Below, one piece after another: positions 47,759-54,727 of a stretch of 64,000 bases of DNA. Both the position numbers and the translations under genes were made by a program. The notes under the pieces are model-generated. The model did no database searches and was not told the DNA's origin. It saw nothing but the letters and a program-made list of their open reading frames with translations. Origin of the DNA: Catellatospora coxensis (GTDB lineage Bacteria; Actinomycetota; Actinomycetes; Mycobacteriales; Micromonosporaceae); NCBI RefSeq assembly GCF_016862635.1, contig NZ_BONI01000001.1, positions 186,001 through 250,000 on the forward strand, in the 5' to 3' direction. Within the stretch, counting starts at the first letter, position 1. The number at the start of each line of letters is the position of its first letter.

Positions 47759-48688
47759 TCAGCCGGGCCAGCCCGCGGCGCGCAGCGCGGAGCGGACGGT
47801 TTCGAGTACTTCGTCCGGCTTGTTGCGGACGGCCCAGGCTGGGAAGCGCAACACCCGCTCGCCGCTCACCCACAGGGCGTTCTGCCGCCGCATGTCGGCC
47901 CAGTACCCGCGCACGTCGAGATGCTGCGCACCGTCGATCTCGGCATGCACGCCATACCCTTCGAAGAGGGCGTCCAGGTAGCGCTGCCGCCCGTCGGTAT
48001 CACGGCGGCTGACCCGGAGCTTCGGCCGGGGCAGGCCGCCGCGGCGGCACAGGGCCAGGAACTGCGCCTCCGGCAGCGACCCGGCTCCGCCTGCGGCGTC
48101 GTTGACCGCCTGGACTATCACCGGCCGCCGTCGCACGCTGCTCATCCGTGCGAGCACGGCCCGCACCTCGGCAGCCCCGACCAGGCGCTGCTGCACGGTG
48201 GCCGCGACGATCGCGCGGGCCTCGTCGTCGGAGCGCGCCCACTGCGCGGCGTCGACGACCGAGCGGGCGGGCATGGTGCACGGCGGGCTGCCGAGGTCGT
48301 GCACGTCCGCCGGGTCGAGCAGGCGGGTGCGGTGCACGAGCACGTCGTGCGGCGTGTCGCGGTCGCGGGCGGCGGAGGGCATGAGCAGGTGGATCGCGGG
48401 TACAGCGAAGCCGCGCAGGCCGAGTTGGGTCAGCGCGGTGCGCCCCGCGGTCACCGTGCCGGGCGGCCCGGCGAGGACGGCGATCCAGCGCCGCTGCTCG
48501 TCGTCGCCTGGTGCCGCCTGCAGCACGTACACGCCTCGGCGAGGTCGCTGCCGGCGTCCCGAGGCGACCCGGTGCCGGATAGCGGCGTCGGTGAAATGGG
48601 CGAGTGCCTGGTCCCGGCTCAGCACATCGTGCTGGCGGAAGCGCAGGAAGTCGAGGTCTGACGCGTCGTCGCGGGGCAGTTCTCGCAC
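47759..48688 (-). CDS. DUF559-like nuclease-fold protein
   Basis: A protein of about 310 residues. The N-terminal half looks like the wHTH/AbiEi-type region seen in many actinobacterial DUF559 proteins (DVLSRDQALAHFTDAAIRHRV, then RRGVYVL). The C-terminal ~90 residues resemble a Vsr/PD-(D/E)XK fold: YLDALFEGYGVHAEIDGAQH, then MRRQNALWVSGERVLRFP. This is possibly a DNA-processing or defence-related protein; activity is unproven. GTG 48688 was chosen because TAGGCT lies 8 bases before it. The frame also opens at TTG 48712. Confidence 0.7.
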   Translation of the reverse strand: MRELPRDDASDLDFLRFRQHDVLSRDQALAHFTDAAIRHRVASGRRQRPRRGVYVLQAAPGDDEQRRWIAVLAGPPGTVTAGRTALTQLGLRGFAVPAIHLLMPSAARDRDTPHDVLVHRTRLLDPADVHDLGSPPCTMPARSVVDAAQWARSDDEARAIVAATVQQRLVGAAEVRAVLARMSSVRRRPVIVQAVNDAAGGAGSLPEAQFLALCRRGGLPRPKLRVSRRDTDGRQRYLDALFEGYGVHAEIDGAQHLDVRGYWADMRRQNALWVSGERVLRFPAWAVRNKPDEVLETVRSALRAAGWPG

Positions 48689-48696
48689 GTCCGCCG

Positions 48697-48702
48697 AGCC
48701 TA
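48697..48702 (-). promoter_or_regulatory. -10 box of DUF559-like gene
   Basis: TAGGCT (TANNNT) lies 8 bases before the GTG chosen as start. Confidence 0.35.
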
Positions 48703-48774
48703 GACCGTCCAAAAAAGATTGTTTTCTGGAGCGCCGGACGCCGCCGAAGCAGCGCGCGGCGTCCGAGGAACGGG

Positions 48775-49500
48775 TCAGGCGGTGGCCGGGCGGGCCGTCG
48801 AGCGGGACTGGTGGCGCCAGTGCAGGGCGGCGGCGGCGCTGATCAGGATGCCGGTCGCGGCCGGGATGAAGGTCAGCCAGCTCAGCGAGTGCGGCGCGAT
48901 CGCGGCCGCGCCGATGGTGGCGTAGCTGAACGAGGACGGCAGGCCGCCGAGCGCGGTGCCGAGCAGGTAGTGGCGGAAACGCACCGAGCTGGTCCCGTAC
49001 GCGTACCCGACCAGGCCGAACGGGGCGATCGGCTGCAGCCGGACCACGATCACGGCGAGCAGGCCGCGCCGGGCCAGCCAGCGGTCGAGCCGGGCTAGCC
49101 GGTGGCCGGCGTGCGCGGCGACGAAGTCACGCCCGGCCCAGCGCCCGGCGGCGTAGGTCACGGTCGCGGCCAGCAGCGCCGCGGTGAGCGACCAGACGGC
49201 CCCGCCGACCGCGCCGAACAGCGCGCCACAACCCAACGAGATGGCGGTACGCGGCACCAGCGCGCACAGCAGCACCGCGCAGACCAGCACCGCGACCGCG
49301 GGCGCGGCCGGACCCAGCTGGTCGACCCAGGTCGGCAGCTGCTCCAGCGGCAGCTTCCACGCCGCGAAGCCCGCACCCGTGACCAGCACCCCGAGCGCGA
49401 CCAGCCGCGGCCAGTGCGTCGCCGCACCGCGCCCGCGGGCCTCGATCGGGACCGGCTCCTCCGTGGCTGTCGCGGCGGTGACCTCGGGTGCCGCGGTCAC
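48775..49500 (-). CDS. TVP38/TMEM64 (DedA-like) membrane protein
   Basis: A 241-residue membrane protein. After a polar N-terminus (about 30 residues) it has five to six hydrophobic spans. The SNARE-associated/TVP38 motifs are present: SLGCGALFGAVGGAVWSL (about residues 88-105) and VVRLQPIAPFGLVGYAYGTSSVRFRHYLLGT (in parts, about 150-180). Members are lipid scramblase or flippase-like. The GTG overlaps the gatD stop (49497-49500), so it is part of the murT-gatD operon, which suggests a link to lipid II handling. Confidence 0.87.
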   Translation of the reverse strand: MTAAPEVTAATATEEPVPIEARGRGAATHWPRLVALGVLVTGAGFAAWKLPLEQLPTWVDQLGPAAPAVAVLVCAVLLCALVPRTAISLGCGALFGAVGGAVWSLTAALLAATVTYAAGRWAGRDFVAAHAGHRLARLDRWLARRGLLAVIVVRLQPIAPFGLVGYAYGTSSVRFRHYLLGTALGGLPSSFSYATIGAAAIAPHSLSWLTFIPAATGILISAAAALHWRHQSRSTARPATA

Positions 49501-50204
49501 ACGAGTCCCACGGCGCCGAGGCGCTCGCTGCGCAGGCGGGTGTGCCAGGTGTCGTCGGCCGCGCCGAGGTTCTCCTCGCCGGTGGCCCAGCGCAGCAGCA
49601 GGTCGGCCAGGGCCGGGTTGCGCGACAGCGCGGGGCCGTGCGAGTACGTGCCGATGACGGTGCCGGACCAGGCGCCCTCGTGCTCGCCGTCGTTGCCGAT
49701 GCCGGCGCGTACCTTGGCCAGCGGCTTGACGCCGGGGCCGAGGTGGGTGCGGCCGCCGTGGTTCTCGAAGCCGGTGAGCATGGGCAGGCCCAGCGCCGGG
49801 TCGATGTCGCCGGCCAGCTCGCCGACGGCGCGGGTGGGGCCGCGGTCGGAGTGCAGGTCGAGCAGGCCGAGGCCGTCGCACTTGGCGCCCTTGGCGTAGA
49901 AGCTGTTGCCGAGCAGCTGGTATCCGGCGCAGACGGCGAACACCACCGCGCGGCGGTCGACGGCGCGGTGCAGGCCGCGGTCGGCGGCCAGGCGCTGGGC
50001 GGCCAGGGCCTGCGGGCCGTCCTCGCCGCCGCCGATGAGGTAGATGTCGCCGTAGGGCAGGGCCTGGTCGGAGCGCACCTCGAGGGTGTCGACGGGGATG
50101 CCGCGCAGCTTGGCGCGGTGCGCCAGGATCAGCATGTTGCCGCGGTCGCCGTACGTGGACAGCAGGTCGGGGTAGACCCAGACGATCTGGAGTGCGCTAG
50201 ACAA
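49497..50204 (-). CDS. gatD: Lipid II isoglutaminyl synthase subunit GatD
   Basis: A 235-residue class I glutamine amidotransferase-like subunit. With MurT it amidates the D-Glu of lipid II to D-isoglutamine. The catalytic Cys is in AVCAGYQLLG (about residue 94) and the His is in YSHGPALSRNP (about 189). The N-terminal STYGDRGN motif is characteristic of GatD/CobQ-like proteins. It overlaps the murT stop by 8 bases, so the pair is tightly coupled. The length is typical. Confidence 0.93.
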   Translation of the reverse strand: MSSALQIVWVYPDLLSTYGDRGNMLILAHRAKLRGIPVDTLEVRSDQALPYGDIYLIGGGEDGPQALAAQRLAADRGLHRAVDRRAVVFAVCAGYQLLGNSFYAKGAKCDGLGLLDLHSDRGPTRAVGELAGDIDPALGLPMLTGFENHGGRTHLGPGVKPLAKVRAGIGNDGEHEGAWSGTVIGTYSHGPALSRNPALADLLLRWATGEENLGAADDTWHTRLRSERLGAVGLV

Positions 50205-51456
50205 CTCGATCCAACTCCGCTCGGATGTCCTGGAACGCGGTGTAGTTCGCGATCACTTCGAGACGGCCGGGCGGCACCGCCGCGACAGCCTCGGCGAATG
50301 TCTTCACGTGGGTGAAGGCGACGTCGTTGACCTGCAGCCGGACCGCGAGGTCGTAGGCCCGGTCGCCGGTGATGAGGACCTGGCGGCCGCGCAGCGGGGC
50401 GAAGTCGACGTCGAACAGCCAGCTGGTGTCGAAGCCGTCGGGGTCCCGCGCGTTGATCGACAGCAGGGTGGGCTGCTCCTCGGCCATGTCGAAGGCCTCC
50501 AGCCAGCTGGCCGGGTTCTTGGCCAGCAGCAGGCGGATGTTGCGCCCGTCCCGGTCGACCTGGGCGTAGCGGCCGGCCACGCTGGCGACCTCGCCGAGCT
50601 TGGGCGCGGCGTCGGCGGGGGAGACCCCGAACCGGTGCGCCACGGCCAGCGCGGTCGCCGCGTTGCCGACGTTGACCTTGCCGGGCAGCTGCAGTTTGAC
50701 CTCGTGGCGTACGCCGCCGGGGTCGATCACGCCGGACTCGTCGACGGTCCACTGCGGGACGGGGCGGGCCAGGTCGCCGTTGGCGCAGCGCCAGGCATCC
50801 TCGTCGGTCTCGTCGCGCTCGATGTGCGCGCCGCAGGCCGGGCAGACGTGGGCGTCCTCGCGCCAGCGCTGGCCGGCGGAGAACCAGGTGACCCGGCCCT
50901 CGCCCGCAGCGGCGTGCGCGGCGGCCGCGTACACGACCATGGGGTCGTCGGCGTTGGCGACGACGTGCACGTCGGGGTGGTCGGTGAGGGCGTCGCGCCA
51001 CAGCTGCGCCATCATCGCCACCTCCTTGGCCCGGTCGAGCTGGTCGCGGGACAGGTTGAGCAGCGCCACGACCAGTGGCGTGGTGGCCCGGAGCACCTGC
51101 GCGAGGTAGTGCTCGTCGACCTCCAGCACGGCGTACGGCGTGGCGCCGGCGCGGGCCAGGGCGGAGGTGTGACCGGTGGGCATGTTCGCGCCGAACGAGT
51201 TCGTCGCGACCTCGCCGAGCACGCCGACCGCCGCCGCGGTGAACCGCGTGGTGGTGGTCTTGCCGTTGGTGCCGGAGACCAGGGCTATCCGCCGCCCGGC
51301 CGCCAGGTGGGCGAGCAGGTCGGGGTCGATCATCATGCCTAGTCGTCCGCCGATGACCGACCCGTCGCCCCGGCCGGTGGCGCGCGACAGCGCCGCGGCG
51401 GTGCGCGAGACCGATGCCGCGAGCGAGGCCCGCAGCGGCAGCTTCTTCTCCGTCAC
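50197..51456 (-). CDS. murT: Lipid II isoglutaminyl synthase subunit MurT
   Basis: A 419-residue Mur-ligase-type subunit. The P-loop is VSGTNGKTTTTR (about residues 60-71). LEVDEHYLAQVL and LLNLSRDQLDR are conserved. The MurT zinc-ribbon insert is recognisable: CPACG (about 205-209), then WRCANGD. The fourth Cys expected after RC is replaced (CANG), so zinc binding may be altered. The C-terminal DUF1727 domain (VITGDRAYDLAVRLQ...) follows. The GTG at 51456 has TAGCCT 7 bases upstream. Confidence 0.93.
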   Translation of the reverse strand: MTEKKLPLRASLAASVSRTAAALSRATGRGDGSVIGGRLGMMIDPDLLAHLAAGRRIALVSGTNGKTTTTRFTAAAVGVLGEVATNSFGANMPTGHTSALARAGATPYAVLEVDEHYLAQVLRATTPLVVALLNLSRDQLDRAKEVAMMAQLWRDALTDHPDVHVVANADDPMVVYAAAAHAAAGEGRVTWFSAGQRWREDAHVCPACGAHIERDETDEDAWRCANGDLARPVPQWTVDESGVIDPGGVRHEVKLQLPGKVNVGNAATALAVAHRFGVSPADAAPKLGEVASVAGRYAQVDRDGRNIRLLLAKNPASWLEAFDMAEEQPTLLSINARDPDGFDTSWLFDVDFAPLRGRQVLITGDRAYDLAVRLQVNDVAFTHVKTFAEAVAAVPPGRLEVIANYTAFQDIRAELDRVV

Positions 51457-51463
51457 GCCGGAG

Positions 51464-51469
51464 AGGCTA
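51464..51469 (-). promoter_or_regulatory. -10 box of murT (leaderless)
   Basis: TAGCCT (TANNNT) lies 7 bases before the GTG of murT. Confidence 0.45.
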
Positions 51470-51656
51470 CCTGACTCCCGGACGGCGTCAGGCCTGTGGC
51501 GTGAACCACTGCCCGGCTTCCTGTTTTCCCAGCGTATTGCGCGAATCGGGTCTGAAAGGGTAAAACGATACAGCGGCCGTGCGCGAATGCGCACCACGTG
51601 CCGGGTGGCGAGCACTTGGCACAGTGGTGGGCCGCAACCCCTGGAAGGACATCGCT

Positions 51657-51932
51657 GTGCTCGAACTCCCCGAGCGGCGCCCGGCCCGTCTGCTGCTGGG
51701 CCTGGGCGCCGGTATAGCCGCGGTCAGCCTGCTCGGCGCTCCCGCCGCCAAACCCGCCCCGACCACCGCCAAGACCTCCGCCAGCGCGTCGGCTCAGCCC
51801 GACGGGGCGTCCCGGCGCGACCAGCGTCGCCCGTCCGGCGAGGATCCGCAGGCCGACGCCGAGGCCGACGCGCCGGGCGCCCGTGCCGAAGAGGACGGCG
51901 ACGACGCCGAAGCGGACGACGCCGGCGCGTGA
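51657..51932 (+). CDS. Small exported Ala/Asp-rich protein
   Basis: A 91-residue open frame. The N-terminus VLELPERRPARLLLGLGAGIAAVSLLGAPAA has a basic start and a hydrophobic stretch (about residues 11-30) like a signal or anchor. The rest is disordered, first Ser/Ala/Pro, then strongly acidic (DAEADAPGARAEEDGDDAEADD). GGAAGGA lies 7 bases before the GTG. No family was recognised; it may be a small envelope protein or a spurious frame. Confidence 0.45.
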   Translation: MLELPERRPARLLLGLGAGIAAVSLLGAPAAKPAPTTAKTSASASAQPDGASRRDQRRPSGEDPQADAEADAPGARAEEDGDDAEADDAGA

Positions 51933-51974
51933 GCCGCGGCCCGATCGCGACGGCGCTCCACCGATCGACGGCCA

Positions 51975-52070
51975 TATAACTGAGTAGTACCAAGAGAGAG
52001 CTGTCAAGCACCCTCTGTCACCGCGTTACCACCTCCGGGTGATGGCGCGGAGACGGAGGGTGCATTTTTC
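51975..52070 (+). ncRNA. Candidate small RNA with intrinsic terminator upstream of mraZ
   Basis: A TATAAC box (51975-51980) precedes a long stem: 52008-52025 pairs with 52046-52063 at 16 of 18 positions, with an inner CCAC/GTGG helix. ATTTTTC follows the stem. A transcript of about 80 bases would result. Alternatively it only insulates the mra promoter or corresponds to the mraW-type leader motif described in actinobacteria. The 400-base gap has no gene. Confidence 0.45.
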
Positions 52071-52194
52071 TGCGCCTACACCGGGTGTCAAAAAGATGAC
52101 CTTGGTAACGCGGCGCGCCGCCCTCCACCGCTCGTTTACGGCCATGAGCTGCGCCTATGTGGAGCGAATCGGCACCCGGAAGGCTGAATCCGCA

Positions 52195-52222
52195 TTGACC
52201 GTGGAGGGAAGTGGAGTAAAGT
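52195..52222 (+). promoter_or_regulatory. Promoter of the mra/dcw cluster
   Basis: TTGACC (52195-52200) and TAAAGT (52217-52222) are spaced by 16 bases. This is the clearest -35/-10 pair in the window. Transcription would start near 52229, about 100 bases before mraZ. Confidence 0.65.
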
Positions 52223-52226
52223 GGGG
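52201..52226 (+). promoter_or_regulatory. MraZ operator (three direct repeats)
   Basis: GTGGAG (52201), GTGGAG (52211) and GTGGGG (52221) repeat with an exact 10-base period, the expected layout for MraZ binding. They fill the spacer and overlap the -10 box, so bound MraZ would repress the cluster. Confidence 0.65.
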
Positions 52227-52330
52227 CGCAATGGCGGGCCGGATGGTCCGCCGGCCCCGGGGGCAACGCACGCCGGCTCGTCCGCGAAACGAGACGGCGT
52301 CGGTGTCGGTGCTGGAGGGGGTGGGGGCCG

Positions 52331-52762
52331 ATGTTCCTGGGCACCCATACTCCCCGGCTCGACGACAAGGGCCGGCTGATCCTGCCCGCTCGGTTCCGTG
52401 ACGAGCTGGCAGGAGGTGTCGTGATCACCAAAGGGCAGGAACGCTGTCTCTACGTCTTCCCGACGCCGGAGTTCCAGCGCATCGCGGGCCAGTTGGCCGA
52501 GGCTCCGATGACGCACAAGGCGGCCCGCGCCTACAGCCGGGTCTTCTTCGCCAGCGCGCACGACGAGATCCCCGACAAGCAGGGCCGGGTCACCATCCCG
52601 GGCCACCTGCGGGAGTACGCGGGACTGGACCGTGACCTCGTGGTCATCGGCGCCAGCACCCGGGTCGAGGTCTGGGACAGGCTGGCGTGGGACGCCTACC
52701 TCGAGGCGAACGAGGACGAGTTCGCCGACATCGAGGAGGGGGTGCTGCCCGGCGGTCTGTGA
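52331..52762 (+). CDS. mraZ: Transcriptional regulator MraZ
   Basis: A 143-residue protein of two swapped-hairpin AbrB-like repeats. [26 protein letters not shown] (in parts, residues 1-26) and [20 protein letters not shown] (about 77-96) each hold the DxKGR-type DNA-contact motif. It represses its own cluster by binding direct repeats in the promoter. GGAGGGGGTGGGGG precedes the ATG. It is the first gene of the dcw cluster. Confidence 0.96.
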   Translation: MFLGTHTPRLDDKGRLILPARFRDELAGGVVITKGQERCLYVFPTPEFQRIAGQLAEAPMTHKAARAYSRVFFASAHDEIPDKQGRVTIPGHLREYAGLDRDLVVIGASTRVEVWDRLAWDAYLEANEDEFADIEEGVLPGGL

Positions 52763-52961
52763 GGACGGGGGTCCGGCACGCGTTCATGGCAGGCCGGGCT
52801 CGGCAGTCGTACCGCGAGATCTCCACCCGCTCCGGCACCTGGCGTCACTTCCCCGACGCCAGGCGCATCGCTCTCACTCTCGGCCGCGACGAGGGTGGGA
52901 ACGGGGAAGCGGTTGGGGATCTGGCGGTACGACGAGGCACAGCGAAAACAGGGGGGTCGAG

Positions 52962-53993
52962 ATGGTGGAGCCACGTGGCGTACACGTGCCGGTTCTGCTT
53001 GATCGATGCCTGGAGTTGCTGGCCCCCGCCCTGGACCGGCCCGGACGCGCACCCGGCGGCCGCACGGTCTACGTCGACGGCACCACCGGGCTCGGCGGCC
53101 ACGCCGAAGCCGTGCTGCTGGCGCACCCGGAGACCATCCTCGTCGGGCTCGACCGCGACACCGAGGCGCTGGCGCACTCGGCGCGCCGGCTGGAGCGGTT
53201 CGGCGACCGGGTGCACCTGGTGCACGCGGTGTACGACGAGCTGCCGCAGGTGCTGCCGAAGCTCGGGCTGGAGCAGGTCGACGGGATCCTGTTCGACCTC
53301 GGCGTGTCGTCGCTGCAGCTGGACGAGGCCGACCGCGGCTTCGCCTACGCGCAGGACGCGCCGCTCGACATGCGCATGGACCAGACCACGGGCATCACCG
53401 CCCAGGAGATCGTCAACAGCTACTCCCACCCGGACCTGACCCGGATCCTGCGGGTCTACGGGGAGGAGAAGTTCGCGTCCAGGATCGCGGCGGCGATCAT
53501 TCGCGAGCGTGCCAAGGCGCCGATCACGTCATCGGCCCTGCTGGCCGAGCTGGTGCGGGACTCGATCCCGGCACCGGCCCGGCGTACCGGGGGACATCCG
53601 GCCAAGCGGACGTTCCAAGCGCTGCGCATCGAGGTCAACGGCGAGCTGTCCACGTGGGAGCGTGCGCTGCCCGCAGCGATCGACGTGCTGGCGCCCGGCG
53701 GACGGGTGGTGGTGCTGTCGTACCACTCACTCGAGGACCGGATCACCAAGCAGGCCTTCGCGGCCCGCGCCCGCAGCACCGGACCGGTGGATCTGCCGGT
53801 CGAACTGCCGGGCACCGGGCCGACGCTGCGCCTGCTGACCAGGGGCGGGGCCGAGATGGCGTCGGACGTGGAAGTGGCCCGCAATCCGCGGGCGGCGTCG
53901 GTGCGCCTGCGGGCCGCGCAACTGATCGAACAGGAACCAGGATCCCGACCGGGCACGACCGGCCAGCGGGCTCCGCACGACAGAGGTCCCTGA
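52962..53993 (+). CDS. rsmH: 16S rRNA m4C1402 methyltransferase
   Basis: A 343-residue class I methyltransferase (MraW) that methylates N4 of C1402 in 16S r[16 protein letters not shown] (about residues 7-19) starts the domain. [16 protein letters not shown] (about 37-52) is the SAM loop, [22 protein letters not shown] is the family signature, and [11 protein letters not shown] (about 250-260) is near the end. ATG 52962 follows GGGGGGTCGAG. It lies 199 bases after mraZ; that gap holds only a small dyad. The C-terminus is Gly/Arg-rich. Confidence 0.95.
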   Translation: MVEPRGVHVPVLLDRCLELLAPALDRPGRAPGGRTVYVDGTTGLGGHAEAVLLAHPETILVGLDRDTEALAHSARRLERFGDRVHLVHAVYDELPQVLPKLGLEQVDGILFDLGVSSLQLDEADRGFAYAQDAPLDMRMDQTTGITAQEIVNSYSHPDLTRILRVYGEEKFASRIAAAIIRERAKAPITSSALLAELVRDSIPAPARRTGGHPAKRTFQALRIEVNGELSTWERALPAAIDVLAPGGRVVVLSYHSLEDRITKQAFAARARSTGPVDLPVELPGTGPTLRLLTRGGAEMASDVEVARNPRAASVRLRAAQLIEQEPGSRPGTTGQRAPHDRGP

Positions 53994-54029
53994 CCGGGGA
54001 CCGACAGGCTGCGAGCAAAGGGGGTAGGG

Positions 54030-54581
54030 ATGAACGTGACACCGCTGCGGGCATCGCGCCGCAGCACAACGCCGTCGCAGGAGGCGTCGCGACCGGGGGG
54101 TCGGGCCGCGAACCTGAATGCGAAGGCGCGAGAGGAAGGCCGTTCCGGGGACCGTTACCGGACGGTGGGCAGTGCCGCGCTGGCGGTGCAGCCGGAGGTC
54201 GTGGCGTCGCCGGAGGCACGGCGACCGCGGCTGCGGCTGGCTCCGCCGATGCCGGTGGCGGCGCCGCGAACGCCGTTCGTGCTGCTCATCGTGCTGGTCG
54301 TGGTCGCCGGGGTGCTCGGCATCCTGGTGCTCAACACCAAGATCGCAGAGAGCGGCATCCAGCTGACCGATCTGAAGAAGCAGCAGGCGCAACTCGACCT
54401 GCGCGAGCAGCAGATCACCCAGGAGATCACGGAGGCGGAGTCGCCGGGTCGCCTGGAGGCGGCGGCCAAGCGGCTGGGCCTGGTGCCGGCGGGCGCGCCC
54501 GCCTTCATCCGGCTCCCCGACGGCAAGATCATCGGGGTGCCGCAGCCGGCCACGGGCAAGCCGAGCATCACCAGCCAGTGA
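54030..54581 (+). CDS. ftsL: FtsL-like division protein (Rv2164c-like)
   Basis: A 183-residue bitopic protein in the ftsL position. It has a long disordered cytoplasmic N-terminus (residues 1-80), one membrane span (about 84-103, LIVLVVVAGVLGILVL) and a short coiled coil (about 108-140: LTDLKKQQAQLDLREQQITQEI). It then has the LGLVPAGAPAF segment. It would join FtsQ/FtsB at the septum and help activate FtsW-FtsI. GGGGGTAGGG lies before the ATG. The primary sequence is weakly conserved, so the call rests on layout and synteny. Confidence 0.85.
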   Translation: MNVTPLRASRRSTTPSQEASRPGGRAANLNAKAREEGRSGDRYRTVGSAALAVQPEVVASPEARRPRLRLAPPMPVAAPRTPFVLLIVLVVVAGVLGILVLNTKIAESGIQLTDLKKQQAQLDLREQQITQEITEAESPGRLEAAAKRLGLVPAGAPAFIRLPDGKIIGVPQPATGKPSITSQ

Positions 54582-54607
54582 ACGTCAGGAAGCCGGCGCG
54601 CGGTTTT

Positions 54608-54680
54608 TGGTGGCCCGTCCGGGCGGGCCACCAGGACCGGCCGCCGGCACCGCGGCACGGTTCCCACGGAGCCGTGCCGC
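54608..54680 (+). other. Two hairpins between ftsL and ftsI
   Basis: TGGTGGCCCG/CGGGCCACCA (54608-54633, 10 bp) and GCGGCACGG/CCGTGCCGC (54652-54680, 9 bp) lie in the 146-base gap. They could lower read-through or mark an RNA-processing site between the two genes. Confidence 0.5.
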
Positions 54681-54727
54681 GCCTGCCTGTGTAAGGAACC
54701 GGCTGTAGGCGACGGGAGAGGGCGACG

